Source: Rahnella woolbedingensis
GTDB taxonomy: Bacteria > Pseudomonadota > Gammaproteobacteria > Enterobacterales > Enterobacteriaceae
Direction of reading: 5' to 3'
Assembly: GCF_003602095.1 (NCBI RefSeq)
Contig: NZ_RAHH01000006.1
Span: 62,001-126,000, forward strand
Length of the DNA: 64,000 nucleotides
Part shown: piece after piece, positions 46,256-56,812 of the stretch
Numbering within the stretch: position 1 is the first letter of the stretch
Layout of the letters: each line of letters begins with the position of its first letter
Made by a program: the position numbers and the translations under genes
Notes under the pieces: model-generated
Databases searched by the model: none
What the model saw: the letters and a program-made list of their open reading frames with translations, nothing else
Told to the model about the DNA's origin: nothing

Positions 46256-47353
46256 ATGAATCTCCCAATTAAACGTTACGATTTACCCCAGATTATGTTT
46301 GGGGTGCTGTTTATTGCACTCATGACCGTCGCCAGTATCTGGATCGTTCAGCCCTTTATCCTTGGGTTTGTCTGGGCAGGCATGGTGGTTATCGCAACAT
46401 GGCCGCTGATGATAAAGCTGCAACGCCTGCTTTGGGGACGCCGGTTTCTTGCCGTCATCATCATGACGTTGTTGCTGATCTTATTGTTTGTTTTGCCAAT
46501 TGCGACGCTGGTGAGCAGCGCAATTGAAAATGGTGCGCCACTGGTTGAAATTGCCAGCCACCCTTCCTCATTACATATGCCTGATTTCCACTGGCTCAAC
46601 TCTATTCCGCTGGTGGGCCATAAGCTTTACACCGGCTGGCACGCGCTGATTAATGGCGGTGGTAATGCGCTGATGAGTAAAGTTCAGCCCTATGTAGGAC
46701 AAACAGCCGCGTGGTTTGTTATCCAGGCAGGGCATCTGGGCCGGTTTATTGTCCATTGTTCGCTGATGCTGTTATTCAGCGCCTTACTGTACAGCCGCGG
46801 TGAACAGGTTGCTCTGGGGATCCGCCACTTCGCCATTCGTCTGGCCGCAGAACGCGGTGATGCCGCCGTCATTCTCGCCGGGCAAGCTATCCGCGCTGTC
46901 GCTTTAGGCGTGGTCGTAACAGCCCTTGTGCAGTCAATTCTTGGTGGTATCGGACTGGCGATTGCGGGTATCCCTTATGCCACTGTCCTTACCGTAATAA
47001 TGTTCGTTTGCTGCGTCGCGCAAATAGGCCCGTTGCTGATACTGATCCCGGCAATTATCTGGCTCTACTGGTCAGGCGACAACACCTGGGGCACCGTGCT
47101 TCTGGTCTGGAGTTGCGTGGTCGGGTCACTTGATAACGTGCTGCGTCCGGTTCTCATCCGCATGGGCGCGGATCTGCCTATGCTACTGATTTTATCTGGT
47201 GTTATCGGCGGATTATTTGCTTTCGGTATGATCGGGCTGTTCATCGGCCCGGTGGTACTGGCCGTATCCTATCGCCTGATTTCCCTTTGGGTACATGAAG
47301 CTCCTGAGCCGGAGATGGATCCTGAAGAAGCGCTAAAAGCACTGGATGAATAA
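46256..47353 (+). CDS. ydiK: AI-2E family transporter YdiK
   Basis: A 365-residue inner-membrane protein of the AI-2 exporter (PerM/YdiK/TqsA) family. It has two or three N-terminal helices (about 12-90), then a large hydrophilic loop, and five further helices from about 160 to 345. The C-terminal block GVIGGLFAFGMIGLFIGPVVLAVSY is conserved, and an acidic tail ends EEALKALDE. The substrate is unknown. The ATG at 46256 is preceded by a weak ribosome site. A repeat array lies upstream. Confidence 0.9.
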   Translation: MNLPIKRYDLPQIMFGVLFIALMTVASIWIVQPFILGFVWAGMVVIATWPLMIKLQRLLWGRRFLAVIIMTLLLILLFVLPIATLVSSAIENGAPLVEIASHPSSLHMPDFHWLNSIPLVGHKLYTGWHALINGGGNALMSKVQPYVGQTAAWFVIQAGHLGRFIVHCSLMLLFSALLYSRGEQVALGIRHFAIRLAAERGDAAVILAGQAIRAVALGVVVTALVQSILGGIGLAIAGIPYATVLTVIMFVCCVAQIGPLLILIPAIIWLYWSGDNTWGTVLLVWSCVVGSLDNVLRPVLIRMGADLPMLLILSGVIGGLFAFGMIGLFIGPVVLAVSYRLISLWVHEAPEPEMDPEEALKALDE

Positions 47354-47378
47354 TATCGTCATTAAGTAACGCTCTGAC

Positions 47379-47418
47379 GGCGTTGCCCATGAAATTTAAT
47401 GTGGCAGCGCCTTTTTTT
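47379..47418 (+). terminator. ydiK terminator
   Basis: GGCGTTGCC and GGCAGCGCC form a 9-bp stem (one G-T pair) around a 15-base loop, followed by seven T. Confidence 0.85.
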
Positions 47419-47503
47419 ATTCCCTTCTTGTATCTTCATTTTTTCAACATCTGGCCTGCCCTCAAAAACTGTCCTCATTAAATAGTATGAGAATAAACCC
47501 TAT

Positions 47504-47549
47504 TAGGAGAATTCTTACAGACTAAATACCTTGAGAAACTTAGTATTAT
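47504..47549 (+). promoter_or_regulatory. rprA promoter with RcsB box
   Basis: TAGGAGAATTCTTA (47504-47517) is, on the other strand, TAAGAATTCTCCTA, matching 11-12 of 14 positions of the Rcs box TAAGAATATTCCTA. It abuts the -35 position of a promoter with -10 TATTAT (47544-47549) and a poor -35, the layout of RcsB-dependent activation known for rprA. Confidence 0.7.
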
Positions 47550-47551
47550 TA

Positions 47552-47661
47552 ACAGTTCGGATTTCAACCCACTGATATATATACAGGCTTTCCCCTGAGC
47601 CGGTATACCCCAAATTGCTGTGTGTAGTCTTTGCCTGTCATCTATGACGGGCCTTTTTTTT
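47552..47661 (+). ncRNA. rprA: small regulatory RNA RprA
   Basis: A non-coding gene between ydiK and ppsA. The block AATTGCTGTGTGTAGTCTTT (47613-47632) is the same as in E. coli RprA, and the upstream CCCCTGAG is also shared. The 3' end is an intrinsic terminator (GCCTGTCAT/ATGACGGGC, then eight T). In E. coli RprA also follows ydiK. RprA binds Hfq and activates rpoS translation in response to envelope stress through the Rcs system. The 5' end, which pairs with the rpoS leader, differs from E. coli. The start (47552-47556) is estimated. Confidence 0.88.
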
Positions 47662-47863
47662 ATTTATTGCCAGCTGAAATTGTCAGAATATTTTAATTAT
47701 TGCCCCCACAACTATCCGACGAAATCTCCGTTTTTTTCTTACCTTCTCCGGTATATTTATTCGCCACTGATTATTCGCCACTGAATTGAACGAAAATAAA
47801 AGGCCATCACCCGGGAGTGACAGCCTTTACTTTATTGCTTTAAAAATTACTTTATGGACCGGG

Positions 47864-50239
47864 TTACTTTTCCGCTAATGCCAGCCAGGTTTGGACAACC
47901 GTATCCGGGTTCAGCGACAGACTGTCAATTCCCTCATCCATCAGCCATTGCGCAAAGTCCTGGTGATCAGAAGGCCCTTGCCCGCAGATGCCGACATATT
48001 TCCCCTGTTTTTTGGCTGCTCTGATTGCCATTGAAAGCAGTGCTTTGACGGCTTCATTTCGCTCGTCAAAGAGTTCAGAAACCACACCAGAATCGCGATC
48101 CAGCCCCAGAGCGAGCTGAGTCATATCATTCGAACCAATCGAGAAGCCATCAAAGTGTTCGAGGAACTGATCCGCCAGTAAAGCATTCGACGGTATTTCA
48201 CACATCATGATGACTTTCAGCCCGTTTTCGCCGCGCTTCAGTCCCTGATTAGCCAGTTCGGCTACGACGGCTTCAGCCTGAGCCACGGTACGCACAAACG
48301 GTATCATCACTTCAACATTGGTGAGATCCATATCATTACGCACGCGCTTCATTGCTTCGCACTCGAGTGCAAAACAATCACGGAAGCTATCTGAAACATA
48401 CCGACCCGCACCACGGAAGCCGAGCATCGGGTTTTCTTCATGCGGTTCATACTTCTCGCCGCCTACCAGATTGGCATATTCGTTTGATTTGAAATCAGAC
48501 AAACGAACGATGACGCGTTTTGGCCAGAATGCTGCGCCAAGCGTCGCGATCCCTTCGGTCAGGCGCGCGACGTAGTATTCACGCGGGCTGTCGTAGCCCT
48601 GAATCAGCTTGCTGATTTCTTCCTGAAGTTCCGGCGATTGCTGATCAAACTCCAGCAAGGCTTTAGGATGGACGCCAATCATGCGGTTGATGATAAATTC
48701 CAGACGCGCCAGCCCGACACCTTCATTGGGCAAACACGCGAAATCAAAGGCGCGATCCGGATTGCCGATATTCATCATAATTTTCAGCGGTAATTCTGGC
48801 AGCTCATCGATTTCAGAACTTTGTACGGTGAAATCCAGCTCATCCTGATACACATACCCGGTATCGCCTTCTGAACAGGAAACCGTGACTTTCTGATTTT
48901 CAGTGAGTTTTTCCGTGGCATCTCCGCAACCGACAACAGCAGGAATCCCCAGTTCACGGGCGATAATCGCGGCGTGGCAGGTGCGGCCTCCGCGGTTAGT
49001 GACGATGGCCGAGGCCTTTTTCATGATCGGCTCCCAATCGGGATCCGTCATATCTGTCACGAGGACATCACCTGCTTTAACGTGATGCATTTCGCTGATG
49101 TCGTGGATTATCTTGATGGGCCCTGCACCGATGCGATGACCAATTGCACGCCCTTCAACCAGCACTTTACTGCTGCCATTGAGCTGGTAACGTTCCATCA
49201 CCTGCCCGTTTGAACGCACGGTCTCAGGACGCGCCTGCACAATATAAAGTTTGCCGTTATGACCATCTTTTGCCCATTCGATATCCATCGGACGGCCATA
49301 GTGTTTTTCGATGAGCAAAGCCTGACGCGCCAGCGCCTGCACTTCATCGTCGGTCAGGGAGAATCGGGTACTCAGCTGTGCCGGCACATCTTCAATCTGA
49401 ACTTGTTTACCGTGTTCCTGGCTGGGTGCATAGACCATGCGGATTTTCTTTGAGCCCATGGTACGACGAACAATCGAAGGTTTTTTCTTCTCAAGCGTCG
49501 GCTTATGCACATAGAACTCGTCAGGATTCACCGCCCCCTGCACCACCATTTCACCCAGGCCGTAGGCAGAAGTGATAAAGACGACCTGATCAAAACCCGA
49601 TTCAGTATCAATGGTAAACATCACGCCAGCCGCAGCGAGATCTGAACGCACCATGCGTTGCACACCGGCAGATAACGCCACCCCGCGGTGGTCGTAGCCC
49701 TGATGCACACGATAAGAAATGGCGCGGTCGTTAAAGAGGGAAGCATAAACATGTTTCACAGCCGTCATTACCGCATCGAAGCCCTGAACGTTCAGGAAAG
49801 TTTCCTGCTGCCCGGCGAAAGACGCATCGGGCATATCTTCGGCTGTGGCTGATGAACGTACGGCAAAAGAGGCATCCGGCTCGCCTTCAGAAAGCTGCTG
49901 ATAAGCCTCACGAATCGCCTGCTCAAGTTCTGGCTGGAATGGCGTCTCAATGATCCACTGACGAATTTGTGTGCCCGCTCTGGTCAGTTGTGCGATGTCG
50001 TCCACATCCGTGTTATCCAGCAGTTCATGGATATGGTGGTTTACGCCGCTTTGATCGAGAAAATCATTAAATGCCTGCGACGTCGTTGCAAAACCATTTG
50101 GAACGGAAACACCCAGGTCAGACAAATTAGTGATCATTTCTCCGAGGGATGCGTTCTTGCCCCCGACTTTATCAACGTCGTTCATACCCAGTTGGTTGTA
50201 CCAGATAACATTGCGTAAATCGGGATCGGGATGAGCCAT
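47864..50239 (-). CDS. ppsA: phosphoenolpyruvate synthase PpsA
   Basis: A 791-residue gluconeogenic enzyme that makes phosphoenolpyruvate, AMP and phosphate from pyruvate and ATP. It has an N-terminal ATP-grasp domain ([23 protein letters not shown]), the phosphohistidine domain [24 protein letters not shown] (His about 421), and the C-terminal PEP-binding barrel with [19 protein letters not shown] and GICGQGPSD. It is divergent from its regulatory protein gene ppsR, and a Cra site lies upstream. Confidence 0.97.
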   Translation of the reverse strand: MAHPDPDLRNVIWYNQLGMNDVDKVGGKNASLGEMITNLSDLGVSVPNGFATTSQAFNDFLDQSGVNHHIHELLDNTDVDDIAQLTRAGTQIRQWIIETPFQPELEQAIREAYQQLSEGEPDASFAVRSSATAEDMPDASFAGQQETFLNVQGFDAVMTAVKHVYASLFNDRAISYRVHQGYDHRGVALSAGVQRMVRSDLAAAGVMFTIDTESGFDQVVFITSAYGLGEMVVQGAVNPDEFYVHKPTLEKKKPSIVRRTMGSKKIRMVYAPSQEHGKQVQIEDVPAQLSTRFSLTDDEVQALARQALLIEKHYGRPMDIEWAKDGHNGKLYIVQARPETVRSNGQVMERYQLNGSSKVLVEGRAIGHRIGAGPIKIIHDISEMHHVKAGDVLVTDMTDPDWEPIMKKASAIVTNRGGRTCHAAIIARELGIPAVVGCGDATEKLTENQKVTVSCSEGDTGYVYQDELDFTVQSSEIDELPELPLKIMMNIGNPDRAFDFACLPNEGVGLARLEFIINRMIGVHPKALLEFDQQSPELQEEISKLIQGYDSPREYYVARLTEGIATLGAAFWPKRVIVRLSDFKSNEYANLVGGEKYEPHEENPMLGFRGAGRYVSDSFRDCFALECEAMKRVRNDMDLTNVEVMIPFVRTVAQAEAVVAELANQGLKRGENGLKVIMMCEIPSNALLADQFLEHFDGFSIGSNDMTQLALGLDRDSGVVSELFDERNEAVKALLSMAIRAAKKQGKYVGICGQGPSDHQDFAQWLMDEGIDSLSLNPDTVVQTWLALAEK

Positions 50240-50355
50240 GAAACAATCCTTTCTTATTTATTTACAGTAATAGTCAACAGGAGTGTAAAACCGGTTATTC
50301 CACCGCTGCCTGCGACACTTTTTGTGTCACTTAACAACGCTTTCATTTTGAGACT

Positions 50356-50396
50356 AGCATAATGATCCATAAGAGATGGACAGGTGAATCGATCCA
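50356..50396 (-). promoter_or_regulatory. ppsA promoter with Cra activator site
   Basis: On the reverse strand the -10 TATGCT (complement at 50356-50361) gives a start near 50349. TGAATCGATCCA (50385-50396) matches 9 of 12 positions of the Cra palindrome and is centred about 41 bases upstream, replacing a -35 element. That is the position of an activator, as known for ppsA. The rest of the 520-bp ppsA-ppsR gap shows no gene. Confidence 0.68.
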
Positions 50397-50759
50397 GCAA
50401 ATCAAACTATTTTTGTTTAGGAAAATTCCCGCCCCCGGATTTTTGTTACTGACGTGAACTGAGCATTATTCCTTATGAATCATGAAGAAGTTATCTCCCT
50501 TTCCGATCAGTGATTCATGCTAACAGAGCTGCTGAAGCCGTGCTGAAGCAAATCAAAAACCTGCGAGGAATCGCGAAAAATTTAAAATGCCATTTCATTT
50601 TTTACAGCAGTTTTGCGCACTGTCTCGCAGCAATGACGATAAGTTGGGATTGCAAAGGAATTACCCTTTTTATTTCCTTCAATTCTGGTTATTACTTAAT
50701 AAGCTGCGAGACATCGGCGCGAATAAATAAAATGAAGTGATTTAATTCAGGAGTCATTT

Positions 50760-51581
50760 GTGGACAGATGCGTGTTTTACATTTCCGATGGTACGGCTAT
50801 CACGGCAGAGGTTTTGGGCCATGCGGTGCTTTCTCAATTTCCGGTCAACGCGACCACTTACTCGTTACCTTTTGTGGAAAGTGAGGAACGTGCGAGAACT
50901 GTCTGCAAGCAGATTAACGAAATCTTTGAAAAAACGGGTGCCCGTCCGCTGGTGTTTTACTCAATTATTTCCCCCAACATCCGCGACATCATTAATGGCA
51001 GCGAAGGGTTTTGCCAGGATATCGTTCAGTCACTGGTGGCACCTTTGCAAAATGAACTGGGGGTCGATCCCACTCCCATTGCCAACCGGACGCATGGCCT
51101 GACGGCCAGTAACATCACTAAATATGATGCGCGCATTGCCGCCATTGATTACACGCTGGCACACGACGATGGTATTTCCCTGCGCAATCTCGATCAGGCG
51201 CAAGTGATTTTACTGGGCGTTTCTCGCTGCGGTAAAACCCCCACCAGCCTCTATCTGGCGCTTCAGTTCGGTATCCGCGCGGCTAACTATCCGTTTACTG
51301 CTGACGATATGGATAACATCCAGCTGCCCTCAGCACTGAAACCGCATATGCATAAATTGTTTGGTCTGACGATTGATCCGGAACGTCTGACAGCCATCCG
51401 TCAGGAGCGCGTTGAAAACAGCCGATACGCTTCTTTGCGCCAGTGCCGGATGGAAGTTTCGGAAGTGGAAGCATTATTTCGCAAGAATAAAATCCGCTAT
51501 CTCAACAGTACGAATTATTCCGTTGAAGAGATATCAGCGAAGATTATGGACAGCTTCGGCATGAGTCGCCGTATGTTCTGA
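50760..51581 (+). CDS. ppsR: PEP synthase regulatory kinase/phosphorylase PpsR
   Basis: A 273-residue DUF299 protein that switches PpsA off and on by ADP-dependent threonine phosphorylation and phosphate-dependent removal. The P-loop is [13 protein letters not shown] (about 150-165); [12 protein letters not shown] at the N-terminus and the C-terminal [22 protein letters not shown] are family blocks. The start is GTG at 50760 with AGGAG well placed. It is divergent from ppsA and upstream of aroH, as in E. coli. Confidence 0.95.
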   Translation: MDRCVFYISDGTAITAEVLGHAVLSQFPVNATTYSLPFVESEERARTVCKQINEIFEKTGARPLVFYSIISPNIRDIINGSEGFCQDIVQSLVAPLQNELGVDPTPIANRTHGLTASNITKYDARIAAIDYTLAHDDGISLRNLDQAQVILLGVSRCGKTPTSLYLALQFGIRAANYPFTADDMDNIQLPSALKPHMHKLFGLTIDPERLTAIRQERVENSRYASLRQCRMEVSEVEALFRKNKIRYLNSTNYSVEEISAKIMDSFGMSRRMF

Positions 51582-51709
51582 ATCCATTTCCTGATTTGGG
51601 TGGCATATCCTGGCGAGAGTGGTTGAATTCATCTGTTTTTGGGTTATTGTGATCGCCATCACTTCCCGGTATTCCTGCCGCAGAGAAGAAACAAATTTTC
51701 GAGAGCACC

Positions 51710-52756
51710 ATGTCACAAACAGATGAACTGCGTACGACGCGCATCGACAGCCTGATTACGCCTCAGGCATTGGCAGACAAATTGCCAATTTCCCCGTCGG
51801 TCGCACAACACGTGATGGAATCACGTAAACGGATTGAAAAAATTGTCAGCGGCGAAGATCAGCGCCTGCTGGTTGTCGTCGGCCCCTGCTCTATTCACGA
51901 TATTGAAGCGGCGATTGATTACGCGGGAAAACTGCGCGTATTACGTGACAAGTATCAGGACCGTCTTGAAATCGTGATGCGCACGTATTTTGAGAAACCC
52001 CGTACGGTTGTTGGCTGGAAGGGCTTGATCTCCGATCCTGAGCTGAACGGTTCATGCCGTGTGAATGACGGTATTGAGGTGGCGCGCAAAGTCCTGCTGG
52101 CCGTTAATGAGCTCGGTATTCCTACTGCTACCGAATTCCTGGATATGGTGATCGGCCAGTATATTGCTGACCTCATCAGCTGGGGCGCGATTGGCGCACG
52201 TACCACGGAAAGCCAGATCCATCGTGAAATGGCGTCAGCCCTGTCCTGCCCGGTTGGCTTTAAAAATGGTACCGACGGCAATACACGTATCGCCATTGAT
52301 GCCATACGTTCCTCACGCACCAGCCATATGTTCCTGTCACCGGATAAAACCGGTCAGATGACCATTTACCGCACATCAGGCAACCCTTATGGTCATGTGA
52401 TCATGCGGGGCGGTAAAAAACCTAACTATCATGCCGAAGATTTGGAGCAGGCTTGCCAGAATCTGGCCGAGTTTGATTTGCCTCAGCGTCTGGTGGTCGA
52501 TTTCAGCCACGGCAACTGTCAGAAACAGCACCGCCGTCAGCTGGAGGTGGCAGAAGACATTTGCCAGCAGATCCGCAGCGGTTCGACGGCCATTGCCGGT
52601 ATTATGGCGGAGAGTTTCCTGATAGAAGGCACACAGGCGATTCATCCGGGTAAACCGTTAGTTTACGGCAAGTCAGTCACTGACCCTTGTCTGAACTGGG
52701 AAGATACTGAAACCCTGTTGTCGATGCTGGCTCAGGCCACTGACAGCCGGTTCTGA
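51710..52756 (+). CDS. aroH: 3-deoxy-7-phosphoheptulonate synthase AroH
   Basis: A 348-residue DAHP synthase for the first step of the shikimate pathway, condensing phosphoenolpyruvate and erythrose 4-phosphate. Motifs are VVGPCSIHD, MRTYFEKPRTVVGWKGLI, GARTTESQIHREMASALSCPVGFKNGTDG and VVDFSHGN. It is closer to AroH than to AroF/AroG and sits after ppsR as in E. coli, so it is expected to be the tryptophan-sensitive isozyme. I do not see a clear TrpR operator upstream. Confidence 0.94.
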   Translation: MSQTDELRTTRIDSLITPQALADKLPISPSVAQHVMESRKRIEKIVSGEDQRLLVVVGPCSIHDIEAAIDYAGKLRVLRDKYQDRLEIVMRTYFEKPRTVVGWKGLISDPELNGSCRVNDGIEVARKVLLAVNELGIPTATEFLDMVIGQYIADLISWGAIGARTTESQIHREMASALSCPVGFKNGTDGNTRIAIDAIRSSRTSHMFLSPDKTGQMTIYRTSGNPYGHVIMRGGKKPNYHAEDLEQACQNLAEFDLPQRLVVDFSHGNCQKQHRRQLEVAEDICQQIRSGSTAIAGIMAESFLIEGTQAIHPGKPLVYGKSVTDPCLNWEDTETLLSMLAQATDSRF

Positions 52757-52776
52757 TCCCTTTCTGATCACTTTTT

Positions 52777-52804
52777 AAAGGGCAATGTCGTTGCCCTTTT
52801 TTAT
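52777..52804 (+). terminator. aroH terminator
   Basis: AAAGGGCAA and TTGCCCTTT form a perfect 9-bp stem with a 5-base loop, followed by further T. Confidence 0.88.
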
Positions 52805-52920
52805 CCCTGCTGTTCCCTGCTTCCCCTGACCTCCTGTGTTTGCCTTCTAAAATCCCCGTGCTATCCCTCTTAAATTAAAGGGTTACCTTGCAGAAATTAC
52901 ATTCCATCAACAAAATTTTC

Positions 52921-52959
52921 TTGATGTGTTCATGCAATGATTTGATAATGATTATCAAA
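52921..52959 (+). promoter_or_regulatory. Fur-controlled promoter of hmuSTUV
   Basis: TTTGATAATGATTATCAAA (52941-52959) is a perfect 9-1-9 palindrome containing the 7-1-7 Fur consensus. It covers the -10 GATAAT (52944-52949) of a promoter with TTGATG (52921-52926, 17-bp spacer). The leader of ~135 nt carries a small hairpin (ACCCGC/GCGGGT, 53049-53066). No hemP or receptor gene fits in the 335-bp gap after aroH. Confidence 0.88.
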
Positions 52960-53091
52960 TTGATATTAATTCCCATTACCAAGTGTGGGTTTGCGGAATT
53001 GCATCTAAAATATTATTACAAATCATTCATATAACATCGCGAGTTTTAACCCGCCAGATAGCGGGTGACTTAGGCTAACGAGGAGACAGCA

Positions 53092-54126
53092 ATGCATTCA
53101 GTTCACTATCAGGATTATTTACAGGCTAAAGAAGCTAACCCAGGTAAATATGCCCGCGATCTGGCGGCGCTTTTGGGTATCAGCGAGGCGGAATTAACCG
53201 CATTACGCGTTTCCCATGATGCCGCACGACTGGATGTGGATGCCCGCACCTTGCTGGCGGCTCTGGAAAATGTTGGCGGCACAAAATCGATTACCCGTAA
53301 CGACTTCGCGGTACACGAACAGCAAGGTCGCTATGAGAATCAGCATCTGAATGGTCATGCTGGTCTGATTCTCAACCCGCGCGCCCTGGATTTACGCCTG
53401 TTCCTGCAACACTGGCAGCATATTTTCAGTATGTCCGAGACCACGTCCCGCGGCGTTCGCCACAGCATTCAGTTTTTTGATGCTCACGGCGGTGCGGTGC
53501 ATAAAGTCTACAACACCGATGAAACCGATATGGCGGCCTGGAACGCGCTGATTGCACAGTATAAAAGCGATATCAATCCGCCATTGCAAATTGAAGCTGC
53601 GCCACCGGCTCCGGCAGTGAAAGCGGCTGACACCAGCACAATCGATGCAGACTGGCGCGCAATGACCGACGTTCATCAGTTTTTCCAGTTACTGAAACGT
53701 CATGACATTACCCGTCAGCAGGCCTTTGAAGCGGTGGGTGATGATCTTGCATGGCGTGTGGAAAATGGTTCCCTGACCCGTTTGCTCAACATCGCTAAAG
53801 ATGACCAAAACGAAATTATGATTTTTGTTGGTAACCGCGGCTGTGTGCAAATCTTTACCGGTAAGATCGAAAAAGTCATGCCGCACGGTGAGTGGATCAA
53901 CGTATTCAATGAACGTTTCACGCTGCATCTGGTGGAAAGCGCCATCGCACAAAGCTGGATCACCCGTAAGCCGACCAAAGATGGTTTCGTCACCAGCCTG
54001 GAATTGTTTGCTGCCGACGGAACTCAGATTGCTCAGCTTTATGGACAGCGTACCGAAGGCACACCAGAGCAGACACAGTGGCGTGAGCAGCTGGCTCAGC
54101 TCAGCAGCGAAGGCATTGCAGCATGA
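53092..54126 (+). CDS. hmuS: hemin-degrading factor HmuS
   Basis: A 344-residue cytoplasmic haem-binding protein of the HemS/HmuS/ChuS family, made of two similar halves. The first has [27 protein letters not shown] and ends at [18 protein letters not shown]; the second has [31 protein letters not shown]. The haem-ligand histidine region is in the second half. It binds or breaks down imported haem. GAGGAGA precedes the ATG. The stop overlaps the hmuT start (ATGA). Confidence 0.95.
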   Translation: MHSVHYQDYLQAKEANPGKYARDLAALLGISEAELTALRVSHDAARLDVDARTLLAALENVGGTKSITRNDFAVHEQQGRYENQHLNGHAGLILNPRALDLRLFLQHWQHIFSMSETTSRGVRHSIQFFDAHGGAVHKVYNTDETDMAAWNALIAQYKSDINPPLQIEAAPPAPAVKAADTSTIDADWRAMTDVHQFFQLLKRHDITRQQAFEAVGDDLAWRVENGSLTRLLNIAKDDQNEIMIFVGNRGCVQIFTGKIEKVMPHGEWINVFNERFTLHLVESAIAQSWITRKPTKDGFVTSLELFAADGTQIAQLYGQRTEGTPEQTQWREQLAQLSSEGIAA

Positions 54127-54953
54127 AACTCACCCTGAAAGCCCTGTTCGCTACCGGCACATTGCTGGTAGCGCCGCTGGTACATGCCGCTGAAAAGCTG
54201 GTCAGCATCGGCGGCGATGTGACCGAAATTGTTTATGCCCTTGGGGCAGGCAATGAACTGGTAGCACGCGACAGCACAAGTCTGAGCCCGAAAGCTGTAC
54301 TGGCGCTGCCGGATGTCGGTTATATGCGCCAGCTGAATACCGAAGGCATTTTATCTATGCATCCCTCAATGGTACTGAGCAGCGAACTGGCAGAACCGTC
54401 ACTGGTGTTACAGCAGTTATCGCAAAATGGCGTAAAGGTCGTTCGTGTGCCGGGCACGCCTTCTATTGAAACGGTTCCAAAAAAAATCGAAGTTATCGCC
54501 GGTGCCCTGAACCGTCAGGCTGAAGGCGAAAAACTGATTGCTATTTATCGTTCACAGCTTTCAACCATTCGCCACGATGAGTTGCCGGTAAAAATGCTGT
54601 TTGTGATGAGCCACGGCGGCATGTCTTCTATGGCTGCGGGGCAAAATACGGCGGCAGATGCGATGATCACGTCCGTTGGCGCCAAAAACGCTATGCAGGG
54701 ATTCAGTCGTTACCGTCCCCTTTCTCAGGAAGGAGTGATTGCCAGTGCGCCGGATATTCTTCTGCTGACCGCAGACGGTGTCAAAACGCTCGGCGGGCTG
54801 GATCAGGTATGGAAACTACCGGGTGTGGCCATGACGCCTGCCGGTAAAAACAAACGCGTTTTGGTACTGGATGATATGTCGCTGCTGGGCTTTGGCCTGC
54901 AAACTCCGGCGGTAATGGCGCAGCTTCGTCAGGCGGCGGAACAAGCGAAATGA
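54123..54953 (+). CDS. hmuT: haem ABC transporter, periplasmic binding protein HmuT
   Basis: A 276-residue protein with a signal peptide (cleavage after VHA). It has the class III binding-protein architecture: [27 protein letters not shown] at the start, a long connecting helix in the middle and [13 protein letters not shown]. It hands haem to HmuUV in the inner membrane. It overlaps hmuS and hmuU by ATGA junctions, so the operon is tightly coupled. Confidence 0.94.
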   Translation: MKLTLKALFATGTLLVAPLVHAAEKLVSIGGDVTEIVYALGAGNELVARDSTSLSPKAVLALPDVGYMRQLNTEGILSMHPSMVLSSELAEPSLVLQQLSQNGVKVVRVPGTPSIETVPKKIEVIAGALNRQAEGEKLIAIYRSQLSTIRHDELPVKMLFVMSHGGMSSMAAGQNTAADAMITSVGAKNAMQGFSRYRPLSQEGVIASAPDILLLTADGVKTLGGLDQVWKLPGVAMTPAGKNKRVLVLDDMSLLGFGLQTPAVMAQLRQAAEQAK

Positions 54954-55978
54954 GCAGCATGAGCCCTCCAATGCCATCACGACGCCGCTCGCCGGTTTGG
55001 GCGCTGATCGGACTCGGCGGTGCTCTGCTGGTTCTGGCGATTCTGGCAGCCAACACCGGCGCGATGGCGTTGTCCCTCAGAACGCTGCTTTCGCGTCCTT
55101 TTGATGATGATCTCTGGCAGGTCTGGCTGACCATCCGTCTGCCACGCGTTTTACTGGCTGTCGTGGTCGGCTGTGCGCTGGCAACTTCCGGTGCCGTGAT
55201 GCAGGGATTATTTCGTAACCCTCTTGCGGATCCCGGTTTGCTTGGGATCAGCAGCGGTGCGGCGCTGGCCGTCGCACTGACCATTGTTATGCCCCTCGCC
55301 CTGCCTCCGCTTCTGGCACTTTACAGCCATATGATCAGCGCCTTTTTCGGCAGTCTGGCGATTTCAGCCATTGTGTTTACCCTGAGCCGTTTCGGGCATG
55401 GCGGATTATCACGTCTGCTACTGGCGGGGATCGCCATTAACGCGCTGTGTGGCGCTGCTGTGGGCGTTCTGACGTATGTCAGTGATGACCAGCAATTGCG
55501 CCAGTTTTCGCTGTGGAGCATGGGCAGTCTGGGTCAGGCGCAATGGCCGACACTGGCCGTCGCTTCTTCGCTGATCCTGCCGGCCTGTGTTGCGGCGCTG
55601 TTCATGGCGCGACGTCTGAATATTCTGCAACTGGGTGAAGAAGATGCCCATTATCTGGGCGTGAATGTCCGGCGTACTCAGTTGCAGTTATTGCTGCTGA
55701 GCGCGTTGCTGGTGGGTGCTGCGGTGGCGGTTTCTGGCGTTATCGGCTTTATCGGGCTGGTCATCCCGCATCTTTTACGTATGCGAATAGGTGCCGACCA
55801 TCGCTGGCTGTTGCCAGGTTCAGCCATGGCCGGAGCCTGTCTGTTATTGCTGGCGGATACGCTGGCCCGCACGCTGGTCGCCCCGGCAGAAATGCCGGTG
55901 GGTTTACTGACCAGTTTGCTTGGCGGCCCGTATTTTCTCTGGCTGATCCTGCGCCCGGGAGTACCACGCAATGTCTGA
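54950..55978 (+). CDS. hmuU: haem ABC transporter permease HmuU
   Basis: A 342-residue FecCD/BtuC-type permease with about ten hydrophobic helices. Family blocks are [43 protein letters not shown] and, late, [17 protein letters not shown]. The ATP-binding subunit contact lies in the intervening [13 protein letters not shown] proline-rich cytosolic N-terminus of ~15 residues precedes the first helix; a start a few codons later is possible. Confidence 0.95.
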   Translation: MSSMSPPMPSRRRSPVWALIGLGGALLVLAILAANTGAMALSLRTLLSRPFDDDLWQVWLTIRLPRVLLAVVVGCALATSGAVMQGLFRNPLADPGLLGISSGAALAVALTIVMPLALPPLLALYSHMISAFFGSLAISAIVFTLSRFGHGGLSRLLLAGIAINALCGAAVGVLTYVSDDQQLRQFSLWSMGSLGQAQWPTLAVASSLILPACVAALFMARRLNILQLGEEDAHYLGVNVRRTQLQLLLLSALLVGAAVAVSGVIGFIGLVIPHLLRMRIGADHRWLLPGSAMAGACLLLLADTLARTLVAPAEMPVGLLTSLLGGPYFLWLILRPGVPRNV

Positions 55979-56759
55979 TGTTTCCTTATCTATGATGGCA
56001 AAAAACCTGACGTATTCTGTCAATGGTCGCCGGCTGATTGATGATGTGTCGCTCAGTCTGGAAAGCGGCGAAATGGTGGCACTGATCGGGCCAAACGGCG
56101 CAGGTAAATCGACACTGTTGCGGATGTTAACCGGTTATCTTGCCCCGGATTCCGGGCAATGTTCGATGATGGGCAAGCCTCTGAACGACTGGCAGGCGCA
56201 GGAACTGGCACGCACACGTGCGGTAATGCGCCAGAACAGTACGCTGGCTTTCGGATTTAGTGTGCGTGAAGTACTGACGCTCGGGCGTTCGCCACACGGA
56301 CAGCAGAATATGCAGCTCGCGCTGGCGGAGGTGATGGCGCAGACAGGCTGCCTGAATCTGGCTGAGCGAGACTATCGCCAGCTATCCGGCGGCGAACAAC
56401 AGCGCGTTCAGCTTGCGCGGGTATTAATCCAGCTCTGGCAACCTGAGCCTGCCCCGCGCTGGCTGTTTCTCGATGAACCGACTTCTGCGCTCGATTTGTA
56501 TCATCAGCAACATGCGCTGCGCCTGTTACGTCAGTTAACGCAACAGACACCGCTGGCTGTGTGTTGTGTTTTGCATGACCTGAATCTTGCCGCACTGTAT
56601 GCCGACCGGATTATTTTGCTGCACGGCGGGAAAGTCGTTGCCAGCGGGACTCCGGCTCAGGTGCTGAGCGAAGAAACGCTGAGTCGCTGGTATCAGGCCG
56701 ATTTAAACGTCTGCCCGCATCCGGAGACTGCGTTACCTCAGGTTTTTCTGCGCCAGTAA
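55971..56759 (+). CDS. hmuV: haem ABC transporter ATP-binding protein HmuV
   Basis: A 262-residue ABC ATPase driving haem import. Walker A is [11 protein letters not shown], the signature [15 protein letters not shown], Walker [13 protein letters not shown], and the H-loop [11 protein letters not shown]. It overlaps the end of hmuU by 8 bp and ends the operon at a terminator shared with selO. Confidence 0.96.
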   Translation: MSDVSLSMMAKNLTYSVNGRRLIDDVSLSLESGEMVALIGPNGAGKSTLLRMLTGYLAPDSGQCSMMGKPLNDWQAQELARTRAVMRQNSTLAFGFSVREVLTLGRSPHGQQNMQLALAEVMAQTGCLNLAERDYRQLSGGEQQRVQLARVLIQLWQPEPAPRWLFLDEPTSALDLYHQQHALRLLRQLTQQTPLAVCCVLHDLNLAALYADRIILLHGGKVVASGTPAQVLSEETLSRWYQADLNVCPHPETALPQVFLRQ

Positions 56760-56776
56760 AACGCGGTTAATAAAAG

Positions 56777-56811
56777 AAAAGCCACAAGGCAGTTCGCTTT
56801 GTGGCTTTTTT
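56777..56811. terminator. bidirectional terminator hmuV/selO
   Basis: AAAAGCCACAA and TTGTGGCTTTTTT form a stem with a loop of about 10 bases between converging genes. Confidence 0.88.
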
Positions 56812-56812
56812 G

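Noticed and set aside
50510..50740. 76-codon frame between ppsA and ppsR
   Set aside because: AT-rich, no similarity and no good ribosome site; it lies in the control region of ppsA/ppsR.
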